Assembly (NCBI RefSeq): GCF_002929225.1
Contig: NZ_PISM01000022.1
Span: 1-64,000, forward strand
Reading direction: 5' to 3'
Length of the DNA stretch: 64,000 nt
Source: Stutzerimonas kunmingensis
GTDB lineage: Bacteria > Pseudomonadota > Gammaproteobacteria > Pseudomonadales > Pseudomonadaceae
The translations under genes and the position numbers were made by a program. This document shows positions 28,695-40,066 of this stretch, one piece after another; within the stretch, counting starts at the first letter, position 1; every line of letters begins with the position of its first letter. Under the pieces are notes generated by a model, which was given only the letters and a program-made list of their open reading frames with translations, was not told the origin of the DNA and did not search any database.

Positions 28695-30764
28695 ATGAGC
28701 ACCCCAGACGATAGCTATATCCAGTGGCTGGTGGACCAGTCCATGTTGCACGCGGCGCGCGAGCGGTCGCGCCTCTATGCCGGCCAGGCGCGGCTCTGGC
28801 AGCGGCCCTACGCCCAGGCGCGGCCGCGCGATGCCAGCGCCATCGGCTCGGTGTGGTTCACCGCCTACCCGGCAGCCATCATCACCCCCGAGGGCGGTAC
28901 GGTGCTCGAAGCGCTGGGTAACGATCGCCTGTGGAGCGCGCTCTCCGAGCTGGGTGTGCAGGGCATCCACAACGGCCCGATGAAGCGCTCTGGTGGTTTG
29001 AGCGGACGCGAGTTCACGCCGACCATCGATGGCAACTTCGACCGCATCAGCTTCGATATCGACCCGAAGCTGGGCACCGAAGAGCAGATGCTGCAGCTTA
29101 GCCGGGTCGCCGCCGCGCACAACGCCATCGTCATCGACGACATCGTCCCGGCGCACACCGGCAAGGGCGCCGACTTCCGCCTCGCGGAAATGGCCTACGG
29201 CGACTACCCGGGGCTGTACCACATGGTGGAGATCCGCGAGGAGGACTGGGAATTGCTGCCCGAGGTGCCGCCGGGACGCGATTCGGTCAATCTCGAACCG
29301 CCGGTCGTTGATCGCCTGCATGAAAAGCACTACATCGTCGGCCAGTTGCAGCGGGTGATCTTCTTCGAGCCCGGCATCAAGGACACCGACTGGAGCGCCA
29401 CCGGGGAAGTCACCGGCGTCGACGGCAAGGTCAGGCGCTGGGTCTACCTGCACTATTTCAAGGAAGGTCAGCCGTCGCTGAACTGGCTCGATCCGACGTT
29501 CGCCGCCCAGCAGCTGATCATTGGCGATGCCCTGCATGCCATCGATGTGGCCGGCGCCCGCATGCTGCGCCTGGATGCCAACGGCTTTCTCGGTGTCGAG
29601 CGAAGGGCCGAGGGCACCGCCTGGTCCGAGGGCCATCCGCTGTCGGTCACCGGCAATCAGCTGCTCGCCGGCGCGATCCGCAAGGCCGGGGGCTTCAGCT
29701 TCCAGGAACTGAACCTGACCATCGACGACATCGCCGCCATGTCCCACGGCGGTGCCGACCTGTCCTACGACTTCATCACCCGTCCGGCCTACCACCACGC
29801 GCTGGTGACCGGCGACACCGAGTTCCTGCGCATGATGCTGCGCGAGGTGCACGCCTTCGGCATCGACCCGGCCTCGCTGATCCATGCACTGCAGAACCAC
29901 GACGAGCTGACCCTGGAACTGGTGCATTTCTGGACGCTGCACGCCTACGACCACTACCACTACAAGGGCCAGACGCTGCCCGGCGGACACCTGCGCGAGC
30001 TGATCCGTGAGGAGCTGTACGAACGGCTGACCGGCGAGCATGCGCCCTACAACCTCAAGTTCGTCACCAACGGCGTGGCCTGCACCACCGCCAGCGTGAT
30101 CGCGGCGGCGCTGAACATCCGTGATCTGGACGCCATCGGGCCAGCCGAGGTCGAGCAGATCCAGCGCCTGCATCTCCTGCTGGTGATGTTCAACGCCATG
30201 CAGCCCGGCGTATTCGCCCTCTCCGGCTGGGATCTGGTTGGTGCCCTGCCGCTGGCGCCGGAGCAGGTCGAGCACCTGATGGGCGACGGCGACACGCGCT
30301 GGATCAACCGTGGCGGCTATGACCTGGCGGACCTGGCACCCGAGGCGTCGACGTCCGCCGAAGGTTTGCCGAAAGCCCGCGCCTTGTACGGCAGCCTGGC
30401 CGAGCAGCTGCAGCACGGCGGCTCCTTCGCCTGCCAGCTCAAACGCATCCTCAGCGTGCGTCAGGCCTACGACATCGCCGCGAGCAAGCAGATCCTGATT
30501 CCCGATGTGCAGGCGCCGGGGCTGCTGATCATGGTTCACGAGCTGCCGGCCGGCAAAGGCGTACAGATCACCGCACTGAACTTCAGCGCCGAGACCATCA
30601 GCGAAACCGTCTGTCTGCCCGGCGTGGCGCCCGGCCCGGTGGTGGACATCATCCACGAGCGCGTGGAAGGTGACCTCACCGAGAACTGCGAACTGACCTT
30701 CAACCTCGACCCTTACGAAGGCCTGGCCCTGCGGGTGGTGAGCGCGGCATCGCCGGTGATCTGA
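28695..30764 (+). CDS. treS: Trehalose synthase (maltose alpha-D-glucosyltransferase), GH13 family
   Basis: 689 aa. I recall a characterised P. stutzeri trehalose synthase of the same length. The GH13 catalytic trio is visible: nucleophile Asp294 in RLDANGF, acid/base Glu338 in FQELNL, and Asp403 in NHDELTLE. It interconverts maltose and trehalose without phosphate. This differs from the shorter actinobacterial-type TreS and from sucrose phosphorylases, which share part of the fold. Trehalose would serve as compatible solute, matching the nearby ectoine-type importer. Phosphoglucomutase is encoded 1 kb downstream on the other strand. Confidence 0.85.
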   Translation: MSTPDDSYIQWLVDQSMLHAARERSRLYAGQARLWQRPYAQARPRDASAIGSVWFTAYPAAIITPEGGTVLEALGNDRLWSALSELGVQGIHNGPMKRSGGLSGREFTPTIDGNFDRISFDIDPKLGTEEQMLQLSRVAAAHNAIVIDDIVPAHTGKGADFRLAEMAYGDYPGLYHMVEIREEDWELLPEVPPGRDSVNLEPPVVDRLHEKHYIVGQLQRVIFFEPGIKDTDWSATGEVTGVDGKVRRWVYLHYFKEGQPSLNWLDPTFAAQQLIIGDALHAIDVAGARMLRLDANGFLGVERRAEGTAWSEGHPLSVTGNQLLAGAIRKAGGFSFQELNLTIDDIAAMSHGGADLSYDFITRPAYHHALVTGDTEFLRMMLREVHAFGIDPASLIHALQNHDELTLELVHFWTLHAYDHYHYKGQTLPGGHLRELIREELYERLTGEHAPYNLKFVTNGVACTTASVIAAALNIRDLDAIGPAEVEQIQRLHLLLVMFNAMQPGVFALSGWDLVGALPLAPEQVEHLMGDGDTRWINRGGYDLADLAPEASTSAEGLPKARALYGSLAEQLQHGGSFACQLKRILSVRQAYDIAASKQILIPDVQAPGLLIMVHELPAGKGVQITALNFSAETISETVCLPGVAPGPVVDIIHERVEGDLTENCELTFNLDPYEGLALRVVSAASPVI

Positions 30765-30775
30765 AGGCCCTCTTC

Positions 30776-30822
30776 GCGAGCCCCGGGCGCACGGCTATAG
30801 TGCGCACCGGCCCGGGGCTCGC
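30776..30822. repeat. Large inverted repeat between treS and a DUF4157 gene
   Basis: Perfect 12-bp arms GCGAGCCCCGGG (30776-30787) and CCCGGGGCTCGC (30811-30822), with a nested CGCAC/GTGCG pair inside. It lies 12 bases after the treS stop. There is no U tract. A TATAGT at 30796-30801, inside the loop, resembles a -10 box for the next gene. Confidence 0.6.
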
Positions 30823-30843
30823 CCTCGCCTTCGAGGACTTCGC

Positions 30844-31449
30844 GTGTCGTTCACTCCGCTTATTCGCCGCATTTCCCTGCTGCTCGCCTGCATGGCATGG
30901 GCTGGCGCTCCGGCTCTGGCACAGACGGCCTGCCCGCCTGGCCAACAGCCAATCTGCCTGAGCGGCAGCTGCCTCTGCGTGCCCGGCTCTGCCAGCGACA
31001 CCCAGGCCGTTTACGACCGTGTGCAGCGCATGGCCGCGCTGGCGCTGCAGAACTGGATTCAGCAATCGCGGGATCGCCTGGTAGCGGGCGGTGTCGAGCC
31101 GATGCCGCTGCATATCCGCTCGCAGCTCGAACCCTTTTTCGATCTCGCGGTGCTGGAAAGCGCGAACTACCGCGTCGGCGACGAAGTGGCGCTGAATGCC
31201 GGCAACACCCTGCTGCGCAATCCGGACGTCAACGCCGTGACTCTGATCGACGTCATCGTCTTCCGCCACGCCAGCGATGCGCAGGACAACGTCGCGCTCT
31301 GGGCCCATGAGCTCAAGCACGTCGAACAGTATCTGGATTGGGGCGTCGCCGAGTTCGCCCGACGCTACACGCTGGATCATCGCGCCGTGGAACAGCCGGC
31401 CTATGCGCTGGAAATCGAGGTGGAAAAGGCGCTGGATGCGCGACCCTGA
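30844..31449 (+). CDS. Secreted DUF4157-type putative zinc metallopeptidase
   Basis: 201 aa from a GTG start, with a signal peptide (hydrophobic 10-24, cleavage near ALAQ). The mature N-terminus is Cys-rich (CPPGQQPICLSGSCLC), probably disulfide-bonded. A WAHELKHVEQYLDWG motif near residue 157 is a HExxH-like zinc site with the DUF4157 layout; the second conserved position reads HELKH, so both His and the Glu are present. Substrate unknown. SD GAGGA precedes the GTG. Confidence 0.65.
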   Translation: MSFTPLIRRISLLLACMAWAGAPALAQTACPPGQQPICLSGSCLCVPGSASDTQAVYDRVQRMAALALQNWIQQSRDRLVAGGVEPMPLHIRSQLEPFFDLAVLESANYRVGDEVALNAGNTLLRNPDVNAVTLIDVIVFRHASDAQDNVALWAHELKHVEQYLDWGVAEFARRYTLDHRAVEQPAYALEIEVEKALDARP

Positions 31450-31554
31450 GCGGTCGCTCGCGTCGCAGCGGATGCTCGGCGCCCGGTTTCAGCGGATCGC
31501 ATCGGCCACGGCGCAGTCACATGCCAGACAGACACCGCCAACAGGAGCCGAGCC

Positions 31555-31740
31555 ATGAGTGTGACCGTGACCAAGCTCGAAGGCGACGACATTCCCGAGC
31601 ATCTGCGCCACCCGGATATCGCCATGGTCTATCGGGTCACCGATGCCAATGGCAACAGCCGCTACCTGACCGACGACGTCGAAGCCGCGCAGCTGGCGGT
31701 CAATATCAGTGACCGCCAGCAGCTGAAGCCCGACGCCTGA
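31555..31740 (+). CDS. Small conserved-looking protein of unknown function
   Basis: 61 aa (MSVTVTKLEGDDIPEHLRHPD...), acidic, with no signal peptide or membrane helix. An AGGAG Shine-Dalgarno lies 7-11 bases before the ATG (caggagccgagccATG), which supports translation. It lies 105 bp after the metallopeptidase gene and convergent to pgm, with 16 bp between stops. Confidence 0.55.
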   Translation: MSVTVTKLEGDDIPEHLRHPDIAMVYRVTDANGNSRYLTDDVEAAQLAVNISDRQQLKPDA

Positions 31741-31756
31741 CGCCGGGCCTTGGTCC

Positions 31757-33421
31757 TCAGCCGGCCAGCACCGAATCCACCAGCGCCTTGGCCTCGGCCT
31801 GAATGCGCGCCAGGTGCGCTTCGCCTTCGAAGCTCTCGGCGTAGATCTTGTACACGTCCTCGGTGCCGGACGGCCGTGCGGCGAACCAGCCGTTTTCCGT
31901 TTCCACTTTCAGCCCGCCGATGGCCGCGCCGTTGCCCGGTGCCTCGGTGAGGATGCGTGTGATCGGCTGGCCGGCCAGCTCCTTCGCCGAGACCTGCGAC
32001 GCGGAGAGCTTGCCCAGGCGTGTCTTCTGCTCGCGGTTGGCCGCGGCGTCGATGCGCTGATACACCGGCGCGCCGAAGCGGTCGGTCAGCGCCTTGTAGC
32101 GCTCGCTCGGGTCCTTGCCGGTGACTGCGGTGATCTCCGCGGCGAGCAGGCCGAGGATCAGCCCGTCCTTGTCGGTGGACCAGGCGCCGCCCTGCTTGTC
32201 GAGGAACGACGCACCGGCCGATTCCTCGCCGCCGAAGCCCAGGCTGCCGTCCATCAGGCCGTCGACGAACCACTTGAAGCCCACCGGCACTTCCACCAGG
32301 CGGCGGTCGATGCCGGCGGCGACGCGGTCGATCATCGACGAGGACACCAGCGTCTTGCCGATGCCGGCCTCGGCGCTCCAGCCCGGGCGATGGGTGAACA
32401 GGTATTCGATGGCCACGGCCAGGTAATGGTTGGGGTTCATCAGCCCGCCGGAGCGGGTGACGATGCCGTGGCGGTCGTGGTCGGTGTCGCAGGCGAAGGC
32501 CACGTCGAAGCGGTCCTTGTTCTCGATCAGCCCGGCCATGGCATGCGGCGAGCTGCAGTCCATGCGGATCTTGCCGTCCCAGTCCAGGCGCATGAAGCGG
32601 AAGGTCGGGTCGACCACCGTGGACAGCACCTCCAGCGGCAGGCCGAAGCGCTCGGCGATGCGTGGCCAGTAGTGCACGCCGGCGCCGCCCAGCGGGTCAA
32701 CCGCGAACTTCAGACCCGAGCCGCGGATGGCGTCGAGGTCGATCACCCGCTCCAGCCCGCCGACATAGGCGTCGATGAAATCGAAGCGCTGGGTGGTCGA
32801 GGCCTTCAGCGCCTGGCGGTAATCCATGCGCTTGACGCCATCGAGACCGGCGACCAGCAGCGCATTGGCGCGTTCCTGAATCCACTTGGTCACCCCGGTG
32901 TCGGCCGGGCCGCCGTTGGTGGGGTTGTACTTGAAGCCGCCATCGCCCGGCGGGTTGTGCGACGGCGTGATGACGATGCCATCGGCCAGCCCGCTCGTGC
33001 GGCCGCGGTTGTAGCTGAGGATCGCGTTGGAGATCGCCGGGGTCGGTGTGTAGCCCGGCTCGCCGTTGGTTTCCGGGCAGCCGGCGTCGATGCGCGTCTC
33101 GATGCCGTTGGCTGCCAGCACTTCCAGCGCCGAGATGAACGCCGGTTCGGACAGCGCGTGGGTGTCCATGCCCATGAACAGTGGGCCGTCGATGCCTTCC
33201 TGGCGGCGGTAATCGCAGATCGCCTGGGTGGTGGCGAGGATATGCCACTCGTTGAAGCTGCCCTTGAGCGAGGAGCCGCGGTGCCCGGAGGTGCCGAACG
33301 CCACCTGCTGCGCCGGGTCGGACGGGTCCGGCCGGTCGCTGTAGTAACGCGCCACCAGGCGTGGCAGGTGGGTCAGGGTGTGCGGGTCGGGCAGGCGTCC
33401 TGCGTTGGCGGCGATACTCAT
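31757..33421 (-). CDS. pgm: Phosphoglucomutase (alpha-D-glucose phosphate-specific)
   Basis: 554 aa, normal for the long Pgm form. Motifs of alpha-D-phosphohexomutases: [10 protein letters not shown] (near 43), catalytic phosphoserine loop [12 protein letters not shown] (near 150-161), metal-binding DTDHDRHG (near 315) and sugar-binding GEESAG (near 400). It interconverts glucose-1-P and glucose-6-P, feeding trehalose/glycogen and UDP-glucose (hence EPS) synthesis. Probably transcribed alone. Confidence 0.95.
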   Translation of the reverse strand: MSIAANAGRLPDPHTLTHLPRLVARYYSDRPDPSDPAQQVAFGTSGHRGSSLKGSFNEWHILATTQAICDYRRQEGIDGPLFMGMDTHALSEPAFISALEVLAANGIETRIDAGCPETNGEPGYTPTPAISNAILSYNRGRTSGLADGIVITPSHNPPGDGGFKYNPTNGGPADTGVTKWIQERANALLVAGLDGVKRMDYRQALKASTTQRFDFIDAYVGGLERVIDLDAIRGSGLKFAVDPLGGAGVHYWPRIAERFGLPLEVLSTVVDPTFRFMRLDWDGKIRMDCSSPHAMAGLIENKDRFDVAFACDTDHDRHGIVTRSGGLMNPNHYLAVAIEYLFTHRPGWSAEAGIGKTLVSSSMIDRVAAGIDRRLVEVPVGFKWFVDGLMDGSLGFGGEESAGASFLDKQGGAWSTDKDGLILGLLAAEITAVTGKDPSERYKALTDRFGAPVYQRIDAAANREQKTRLGKLSASQVSAKELAGQPITRILTEAPGNGAAIGGLKVETENGWFAARPSGTEDVYKIYAESFEGEAHLARIQAEAKALVDSVLAG

Positions 33422-33631
33422 CGGTCAGTCCTGTGCGAAAAGGCGGTACGCCGGCCCAGGCGGGCGTGGCGCGAAGCGAATGAAACGCCAGTCGGCGCCA
33501 TTTATCCAGAGCTTCGACCGCATCAGCGCCGGCGGTTCCATACGCGGCGTTATCCAGCCTGCGACGTTTTGGCCATGCGCGCTCGTCGCCCCGCCGGAAC
33601 CTCCGCCGCAGCCCCCTTTCCACTGCTTAGC

Positions 33632-33649
33632 GGCTCGCGTTCGCGAGCC
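33632..33649. repeat. Perfect 18-bp palindrome upstream of the DUF2934 gene
   Basis: GGCTCGCGTTCGCGAGCC lies 20 bases before the ATG at 33670. A leader hairpin or operator is possible; no T tract follows. Confidence 0.4.
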
Positions 33650-33669
33650 CGTGACCAGGAGGTTGTCAC

Positions 33670-33867
33670 ATGAACGTCGACGAGCGAATCCGCCAGCGCG
33701 CCTATGAAATCTGGCAAGCCGAAGGCCAGCCGGAAGGCAAGGAAAGCGAGCATTGGCAACAGGCCCGCGAGGAAATCGAACCCTTCTACAAGGAAGGCGA
33801 CGCCGAGGCCGGCAGTGTGGAAAGCAGTGTGGCGATACCCATGCCGAAATCGGACAACATGCATTAA
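33670..33867 (+). CDS. DUF2934 domain small protein
   Basis: 65 aa. RIRQRAYEIWQAEGQPEG followed by HWQQAREE is the DUF2934 signature. Soluble and charged. DUF2934 proteins are common in pseudomonads and rhizobia, often near glycogen/trehalose or stress genes, which fits treS and pgm nearby. Function unknown. SD AGGAGG lies 8 bases before the ATG. Confidence 0.75.
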   Translation: MNVDERIRQRAYEIWQAEGQPEGKESEHWQQAREEIEPFYKEGDAEAGSVESSVAIPMPKSDNMH

Positions 33868-34051
33868 CCACGCAGGCAGGGCGGCGAAGGCGCAGCAGGC
33901 GTCGTCCCGCCCGAATCTGCTGCCACGTTCTCACCCTTCCCATCCTCTGCCCCGGCGCGCTGGAGCCTGCCGCTGCGCGCTGCTAGAGTGCCGCCGCTTG
34001 CCAACCACCGGCTGACAGGACGTCTGCCCAGCCACCGCACAGGATGCCTCC

Positions 34052-35533
34052 ATGAAAAAGCTCGCACTCGCCGTTGCCGTACCTCTGGCCCTCTTCGGTG
34101 CCGCCACCTTCTACACCAGCACCCAGGTCGAATCGACCGCCCGTGATGCCGTCGACCAGGCCAACCTCAAGCTGCGCGAGATGGGCGTCGGCGCCGGTGC
34201 CGAGGTCGGCCTCACCCTGCTCAGCTTCGAACGCGGCCTGCTCTCCAGCACCGCGCGTTACCAGATCGACATCGAAGTGGCGGACGACGAAGGCAACACC
34301 GAACACTACGCTCTGCTGCTGCAGGATCGCCTCGAACACGGCCCCTTCCCCATTTCGCGCCTGACCCGTGGTCAGCTGATGCCGGTCGCCGCGCAGAGCC
34401 ATTTCGAACTCGAACGCACGCCGCTGACGCAAAAGCTGTTCGACGCCGCCTCCGGCGAAGTGCCGCTGGTGGGTGACGTGACCATCGGCTACGACGGCGG
34501 CCAGGCCGGCGATCTGCGCACCGCCGCGCTGAACATCGAGGACGAAGACGGCAGCGTGCGCATCGCACCGGCCAACCTCAACTTCGAGGCGAACAAGGCC
34601 GGCAGCGACGTACGCATGGACGGTGAACTGGCGGAAGTCGACATCGACCTGCAGCGCAGCGACAGCGGCCAGCCGGTACAGGTGAGCCTGCGCGGCATCG
34701 GCCTGAGCGCCGACAAGCAGGATTATGACGCGGGCTTCGGCTTCGGCCCGTCCGCCATCACCCTGGAACGCATGGAAATCAAGGCCGGCGACGAACCTGC
34801 CGTGGTCATCCAGCAGGCCTCCGTCGAGGAGTCGCTGAGCCGCGGCAGCCGTGGCCTCGACCAGACCATCGCCTACCGCATCGGCGAGGTCAGCGCCAAA
34901 GGCCAGACCTTGCGCAACCTCGCCCTCGCCTTCAGCCTGCGCAACCTCGAGGAAAGCAGCCTCAAGGCGCTGGTCGCGAGCTACAAGGAAATTCTCGACA
35001 GCAGCGCCACCCCGCAGGAATCTTTCGCCGGCATGACCGCCGCCCAGCAGCAGGAGCTGCAGGCGCATGGCCTGCAGCTGCTGGAACACAAACCCACCCT
35101 GGCCCTCGACGAGTTCGGCTTCGAGACCGCCCACGGCTCGGCCCGCCTGTCCGTCGTGCTCGACCTGCAATCGCCGAGCGCAGAAGCCTTCACCCCGGAT
35201 GCGATGATCACCAGCATGCTCGCCTCGCTCAAGGCCGAAGCCGGTATCGACAAGGACCTGGTGCGCGACATCGCCGGGCTGGTCGCGCAGAACAACCAGC
35301 CTGACGGCCAGCTCGATAAGGCGGCACTGCAGCAGGAAACCGACGCCGCCACCGAGCTGTTCAGCGGCATGGCGCTGGACACCGGCTGGTCGCGCCTGGA
35401 AGGCGAACGCCTGGTCAGCTCGCTGCATTACGCTGACAACCGGGTGACCTTCAACGGCCGCGAAATGAGCGTGCAGGAATTCATCGGCTTCGCCTTCGGT
35501 TCGGCGCAGAACGCCGGTCTGCTCGGCCAGTAA
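34052..35533 (+). CDS. YdgA family protein (DUF945)
   Basis: 493 aa. A signal-anchor (MKKLALAVAVPLALFGAATFYTS) is followed by a long periplasmic part starting with the family pattern of tyrosine/alanine-poor beta-rich sequence, as in E. coli YdgA. Conserved-type features include QRYQI-like ARYQIDIEV and the ending FNGREMSVQEFIGFAF. Role unknown; probably envelope-associated. Stands alone between intergenic regions of 184 and 435 bp. Confidence 0.8.
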   Translation: MKKLALAVAVPLALFGAATFYTSTQVESTARDAVDQANLKLREMGVGAGAEVGLTLLSFERGLLSSTARYQIDIEVADDEGNTEHYALLLQDRLEHGPFPISRLTRGQLMPVAAQSHFELERTPLTQKLFDAASGEVPLVGDVTIGYDGGQAGDLRTAALNIEDEDGSVRIAPANLNFEANKAGSDVRMDGELAEVDIDLQRSDSGQPVQVSLRGIGLSADKQDYDAGFGFGPSAITLERMEIKAGDEPAVVIQQASVEESLSRGSRGLDQTIAYRIGEVSAKGQTLRNLALAFSLRNLEESSLKALVASYKEILDSSATPQESFAGMTAAQQQELQAHGLQLLEHKPTLALDEFGFETAHGSARLSVVLDLQSPSAEAFTPDAMITSMLASLKAEAGIDKDLVRDIAGLVAQNNQPDGQLDKAALQQETDAATELFSGMALDTGWSRLEGERLVSSLHYADNRVTFNGREMSVQEFIGFAFGSAQNAGLLGQ

Positions 35534-35968
35534 GCGTCAGCCTGCGGATGCGTCCGCAGTGACAGAAAACCCCGCGGCCCTGTTCAGCACCTCGCTGGGC
35601 AGGGCCGTGTCGCTTTAGGGCGTTTGCGTCGTTCTGATCACCCGTCACCCCCCGACACCTTCCTGCCCTTGCCCTGCCCCCGAGCCGGCTGCGCGACCGC
35701 TGACCTGATCTCCCAGCGGGCGCTATCTGCACCTGCCAACGCCCGCGCGTCGCCCTGTTTCGATATTCGCCTGCGCTCCGTCAGGTCGCTGGAACCATCG
35801 TCGCTCTCGCCGCCTCTGCTGAATATGACAAATGCGCCAGGCCGAGCCGGGACTTTCGCCGATTGCGGCCTGACGCACCGAGAAAACACACGCTCATTCA
35901 AACCATGCAGCCCCTGGCCGGTGGCGAACCGCCCTGCCGGGGTTTCATTCAAAGGGCCCGCTTGTCCG
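35534..35968 (+). other. Long intergenic region before the hybrid histidine kinase gene
   Basis: 435 bp. It holds an inverted repeat CGGCCCTG/CAGGGCCG (35575-35607, 17-base loop), possibly a terminator for the DUF945 gene. The kinase frame stays open back to 35624 but the upstream peptide is Pro/Arg/Ser-rich and unlike a domain, so I treat it as leader. No other ORF is credible. Promoters of the kinase gene should lie here. Confidence 0.45.
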
Positions 35969-38011
<2,043 letters not shown>

Positions 38012-38022
38012 GGCGTGGCCGG

Positions 38023-38910
38023 CTACGCGCCCAGGCGTTCGCTGAGAAAGTCGATAAAGCAGGCGATGCGCGAGGCCAGCGCGCTGTTGCGGTAGTACAC
38101 CGCGTTGATCGGCTGGCGCACGTCGACGCGCCGCGCCGCCAGCACCTCCACCAGCTCGCCGCGCTGGCGATCCTTGTCTGTCATGAAGTCGGACAGACAC
38201 ACCAGCCCCTCGCCGGCCAGTGCCAGTTCACGCGCCGTATCGCCGCTGGAGACACGCAGCGCCGGGGTGATCCGCCAGCTTTCCCCCAGCGCATGGCGCA
38301 GCGGCCAGTCGTTGAGCCGGTCCGGCTCGGTAAAGCCGATCAGGCTGTGATCCGCCAGGTCCTCGACCTGCAGCGGCACGCCATGCCGCTGCAGATAGGC
38401 CGGGCTCGCCAGCACCCGGCGCATGGTGTGGCACAGCGGCCGCGCATGCAGGCTGGAATCCGGCAGCGGGCCGATGCGGATGGCCAGATCGGTGCGCCGC
38501 TCCAGCAGGTCGATGATGCGGTCGTCGCTGTACAGCTCCAGGTCGATCTGCGGGTAGCGCGCGCGAAAGTCGCCGATCAGCGGCGCGATCACATGCAGCA
38601 TGAACGGTGAAGCGGTGTTGACCCGCAGACGCCCCGCCGGTGTCTGCCGCCGCAGCGCCATCTGCTCCTCGGCCTCCTCCACGCTGGCCAGAATGCGCCG
38701 CGCCTGCGCCAGGAACACCTCGCCCTCCTCGGTCAGCTCGAGGCGCCGTGTGGTGCGGCGCAACAGCGTCACCGCCAGCTTGTCCTCCAGCCGACTCAAC
38801 GCCCGGCTGACGCCCGAAGCGGTCTGTTCCAGCTGCACGGCAGCGGCGCTGATCGAGCCACTGTCGACCACGCTGACAAAGGCGAGCATTTCGTCGAGGT
38901 TGGTTTTCAT
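38023..38910 (-). CDS. LysR family transcriptional regulator
   Basis: 295 aa from ATG 38910; an upstream extension to 38976 has no family match. The N-terminal HTH (FVSVVDSGSISAAAVQLEQTASGVSRALSRLEDKL) is typical, followed by a substrate-binding domain with FRARYPQIDLELYSDDRIIDL. It resembles the CrgA/AaeR-like subgroup. Its target is not obvious: the neighbours are a kinase (convergent) and the DUF421 gene, which is encoded upstream on the same strand. Confidence 0.88.
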   Translation of the reverse strand: MKTNLDEMLAFVSVVDSGSISAAAVQLEQTASGVSRALSRLEDKLAVTLLRRTTRRLELTEEGEVFLAQARRILASVEEAEEQMALRRQTPAGRLRVNTASPFMLHVIAPLIGDFRARYPQIDLELYSDDRIIDLLERRTDLAIRIGPLPDSSLHARPLCHTMRRVLASPAYLQRHGVPLQVEDLADHSLIGFTEPDRLNDWPLRHALGESWRITPALRVSSGDTARELALAGEGLVCLSDFMTDKDRQRGELVEVLAARRVDVRQPINAVYYRNSALASRIACFIDFLSERLGA

Positions 38911-39039
38911 CGGTGAGGTCGCATCGAAGGGGTGGCGGAAAGCAACGAGTCTGGCGGCACCACCGCGCGGCGGCAACCGGACCGGCGCGGGCGCCCGGCG
39001 GCGGGCGCGTCGATCAGCCGCCGGCGAAGGGTGCCACCC

Positions 39040-39591
39040 TCAAACGCCCTTTTCATTCGGCCCCGGCACATTCACCCCGTCCAGCGTGGAACGGCTGTCG
39101 CCAGCGCCATCGGTGATCACGCTGAAACTGCCATCGGTCTCCAGCACCACCGCCTCGATGCCATCCAGCGCGGCCAGCCCCTGACTGCGCGCGGCGGCCC
39201 GCACCTCATCCTCGGTCACTCGCGCCACGCGCATGGCATCGCCGAGAAAACGCCCGCGATAGAACAGCAGCGCCGGCTCGCCCGTCACCGTCCGCCGTAC
39301 CCACGCCACCCGCACGCTCGACCAGGTGACGGCGTACTGCAGCCCGATCAACAGCGCAAACGCCAGCACCCCCTCGGCCAGCGACACATCGCGATTGAGC
39401 AGAATCGTCGCGAACGTCGAACCCAGCGCCACCGTCACCACCAGATCGAACGCATTCATCTTCGACAACGTCCGCCGCCCGGACAGGCGCAACAAGAGCA
39501 CCAGGCTGATATAGGCCAGCACGCCCACCACCAGCGTGCGTATCAGCGTCGTTCCGCTACTGAAAAACATGCCTTCCACGATCACCTCCAT
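39040..39591 (-). CDS. DUF421 family membrane protein (YetF/YcaP-like)
   Basis: 183 aa. Three N-terminal membrane helices (about 10-35, 45-62 and 70-90, including RLSGRRTLSKMNAFDLVVTVALGS, the YetF signature). A C-terminal cytoplasmic domain of about 90 residues follows. Bacillus relatives act in spore membranes; the pseudomonad role is unknown. It marks the last clearly native gene before the AT-rich insertion. Confidence 0.82.
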   Translation of the reverse strand: MEVIVEGMFFSSGTTLIRTLVVGVLAYISLVLLLRLSGRRTLSKMNAFDLVVTVALGSTFATILLNRDVSLAEGVLAFALLIGLQYAVTWSSVRVAWVRRTVTGEPALLFYRGRFLGDAMRVARVTEDEVRAAARSQGLAALDGIEAVVLETDGSFSVITDGAGDSRSTLDGVNVPGPNEKGV

Positions 39592-39815
39592 AACTGAGCC
39601 ACGCAGGGGTGGACAGGGTAGGTGGGCGGAAAGTGCATACGGCGCGAATGACCGCGCGTCAGGCGACAGTGTGAAAACGGGGGATTAATTCATCGTCTGC
39701 TTTACCCATACGGAAGCAGTGGCTAATGTGCCATCACGCGCAGCAATTGCGCACTCGATCAAGGTTCCGCTGCGACGCTACGGTCTGCACCGGTCCGCTA
39801 CCAAGGAAGGTACAA

Positions 39816-40016
39816 ATGGCGCGCCGTATCCCTGTTCGCTCGCAATGCCAGTTCGATACACCTGGCGAGCGGCGCTTTGCGCTAAAAGTCCTCTCGGTAG
39901 CCCGCGCCTTCGCCTCCGAACTGCTCTCCGGCCAGGACGCCGGCGAAGACGGCCTTCCATCATCGTCTTCGCTTGCGCCGGCCACCGCGATGTATAGGCC
40001 AAAAATTCCGTTGTAA
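39816..40016 (+). CDS. Short ORF, possible 5' remnant of a larger gene
   Basis: 66 aa. A strong AAGGAAGG Shine-Dalgarno is 5 bases before the ATG, so a real start is likely. The N-terminus (MARRIPVRSQCQFDTPGERRFA) looks like the beginning of a bigger protein, faintly like NERD-type nuclease starts. The rest (SSSSLAPATAMYRPKIPL) looks random. It ends where the AT-rich DNA begins. I read it as a truncated gene at an insertion boundary; a genuine small protein is possible. Confidence 0.35.
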   Translation: MARRIPVRSQCQFDTPGERRFALKVLSVARAFASELLSGQDAGEDGLPSSSSLAPATAMYRPKIPL

Positions 40017-40039
40017 GACCTGGAAAATCATTCTAAAAA
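40011..40039 (+). promoter_or_regulatory. Possible sigma-70 promoter of the SIR2 gene
   Basis: TTGTAA (40011-40016), 17-bp spacer, TAAAAA (40034-40039). Both boxes deviate from consensus. The A/T run before the GTG start would suit a promoter carried in with the gene. Confidence 0.3.
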
Positions 40040-40066
40040 ATATTGTATTTATGTGAGGGATATATA

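Larger units (their letters stand above)
39592..40066 (+). other. Left border region of the AT-rich insertion
   Basis: 475 bp. The first ~410 bp are GC-rich, and composition becomes AT-rich from about 40000. It holds one short ORF (39816-40016) but no full gene. The segment GGGGTGGACAGGGTAGGTGGG (39606-39626) shares words with the hairpin repeats at 42702-42796 on the far side of the insertion. No tRNA, integrase or direct repeat was found. Confidence 0.4.

Noticed and set aside
28659..30656. 665-aa open frame antisense to treS
   Set aside because: No domain; treS on the plus strand has all catalytic residues.
35624..35968. N-terminal extension of the hybrid kinase by 115 residues
   Set aside because: The added peptide is Pro/Ser/Arg-rich with no domain, and PAS 1 begins just after ATG 35969.
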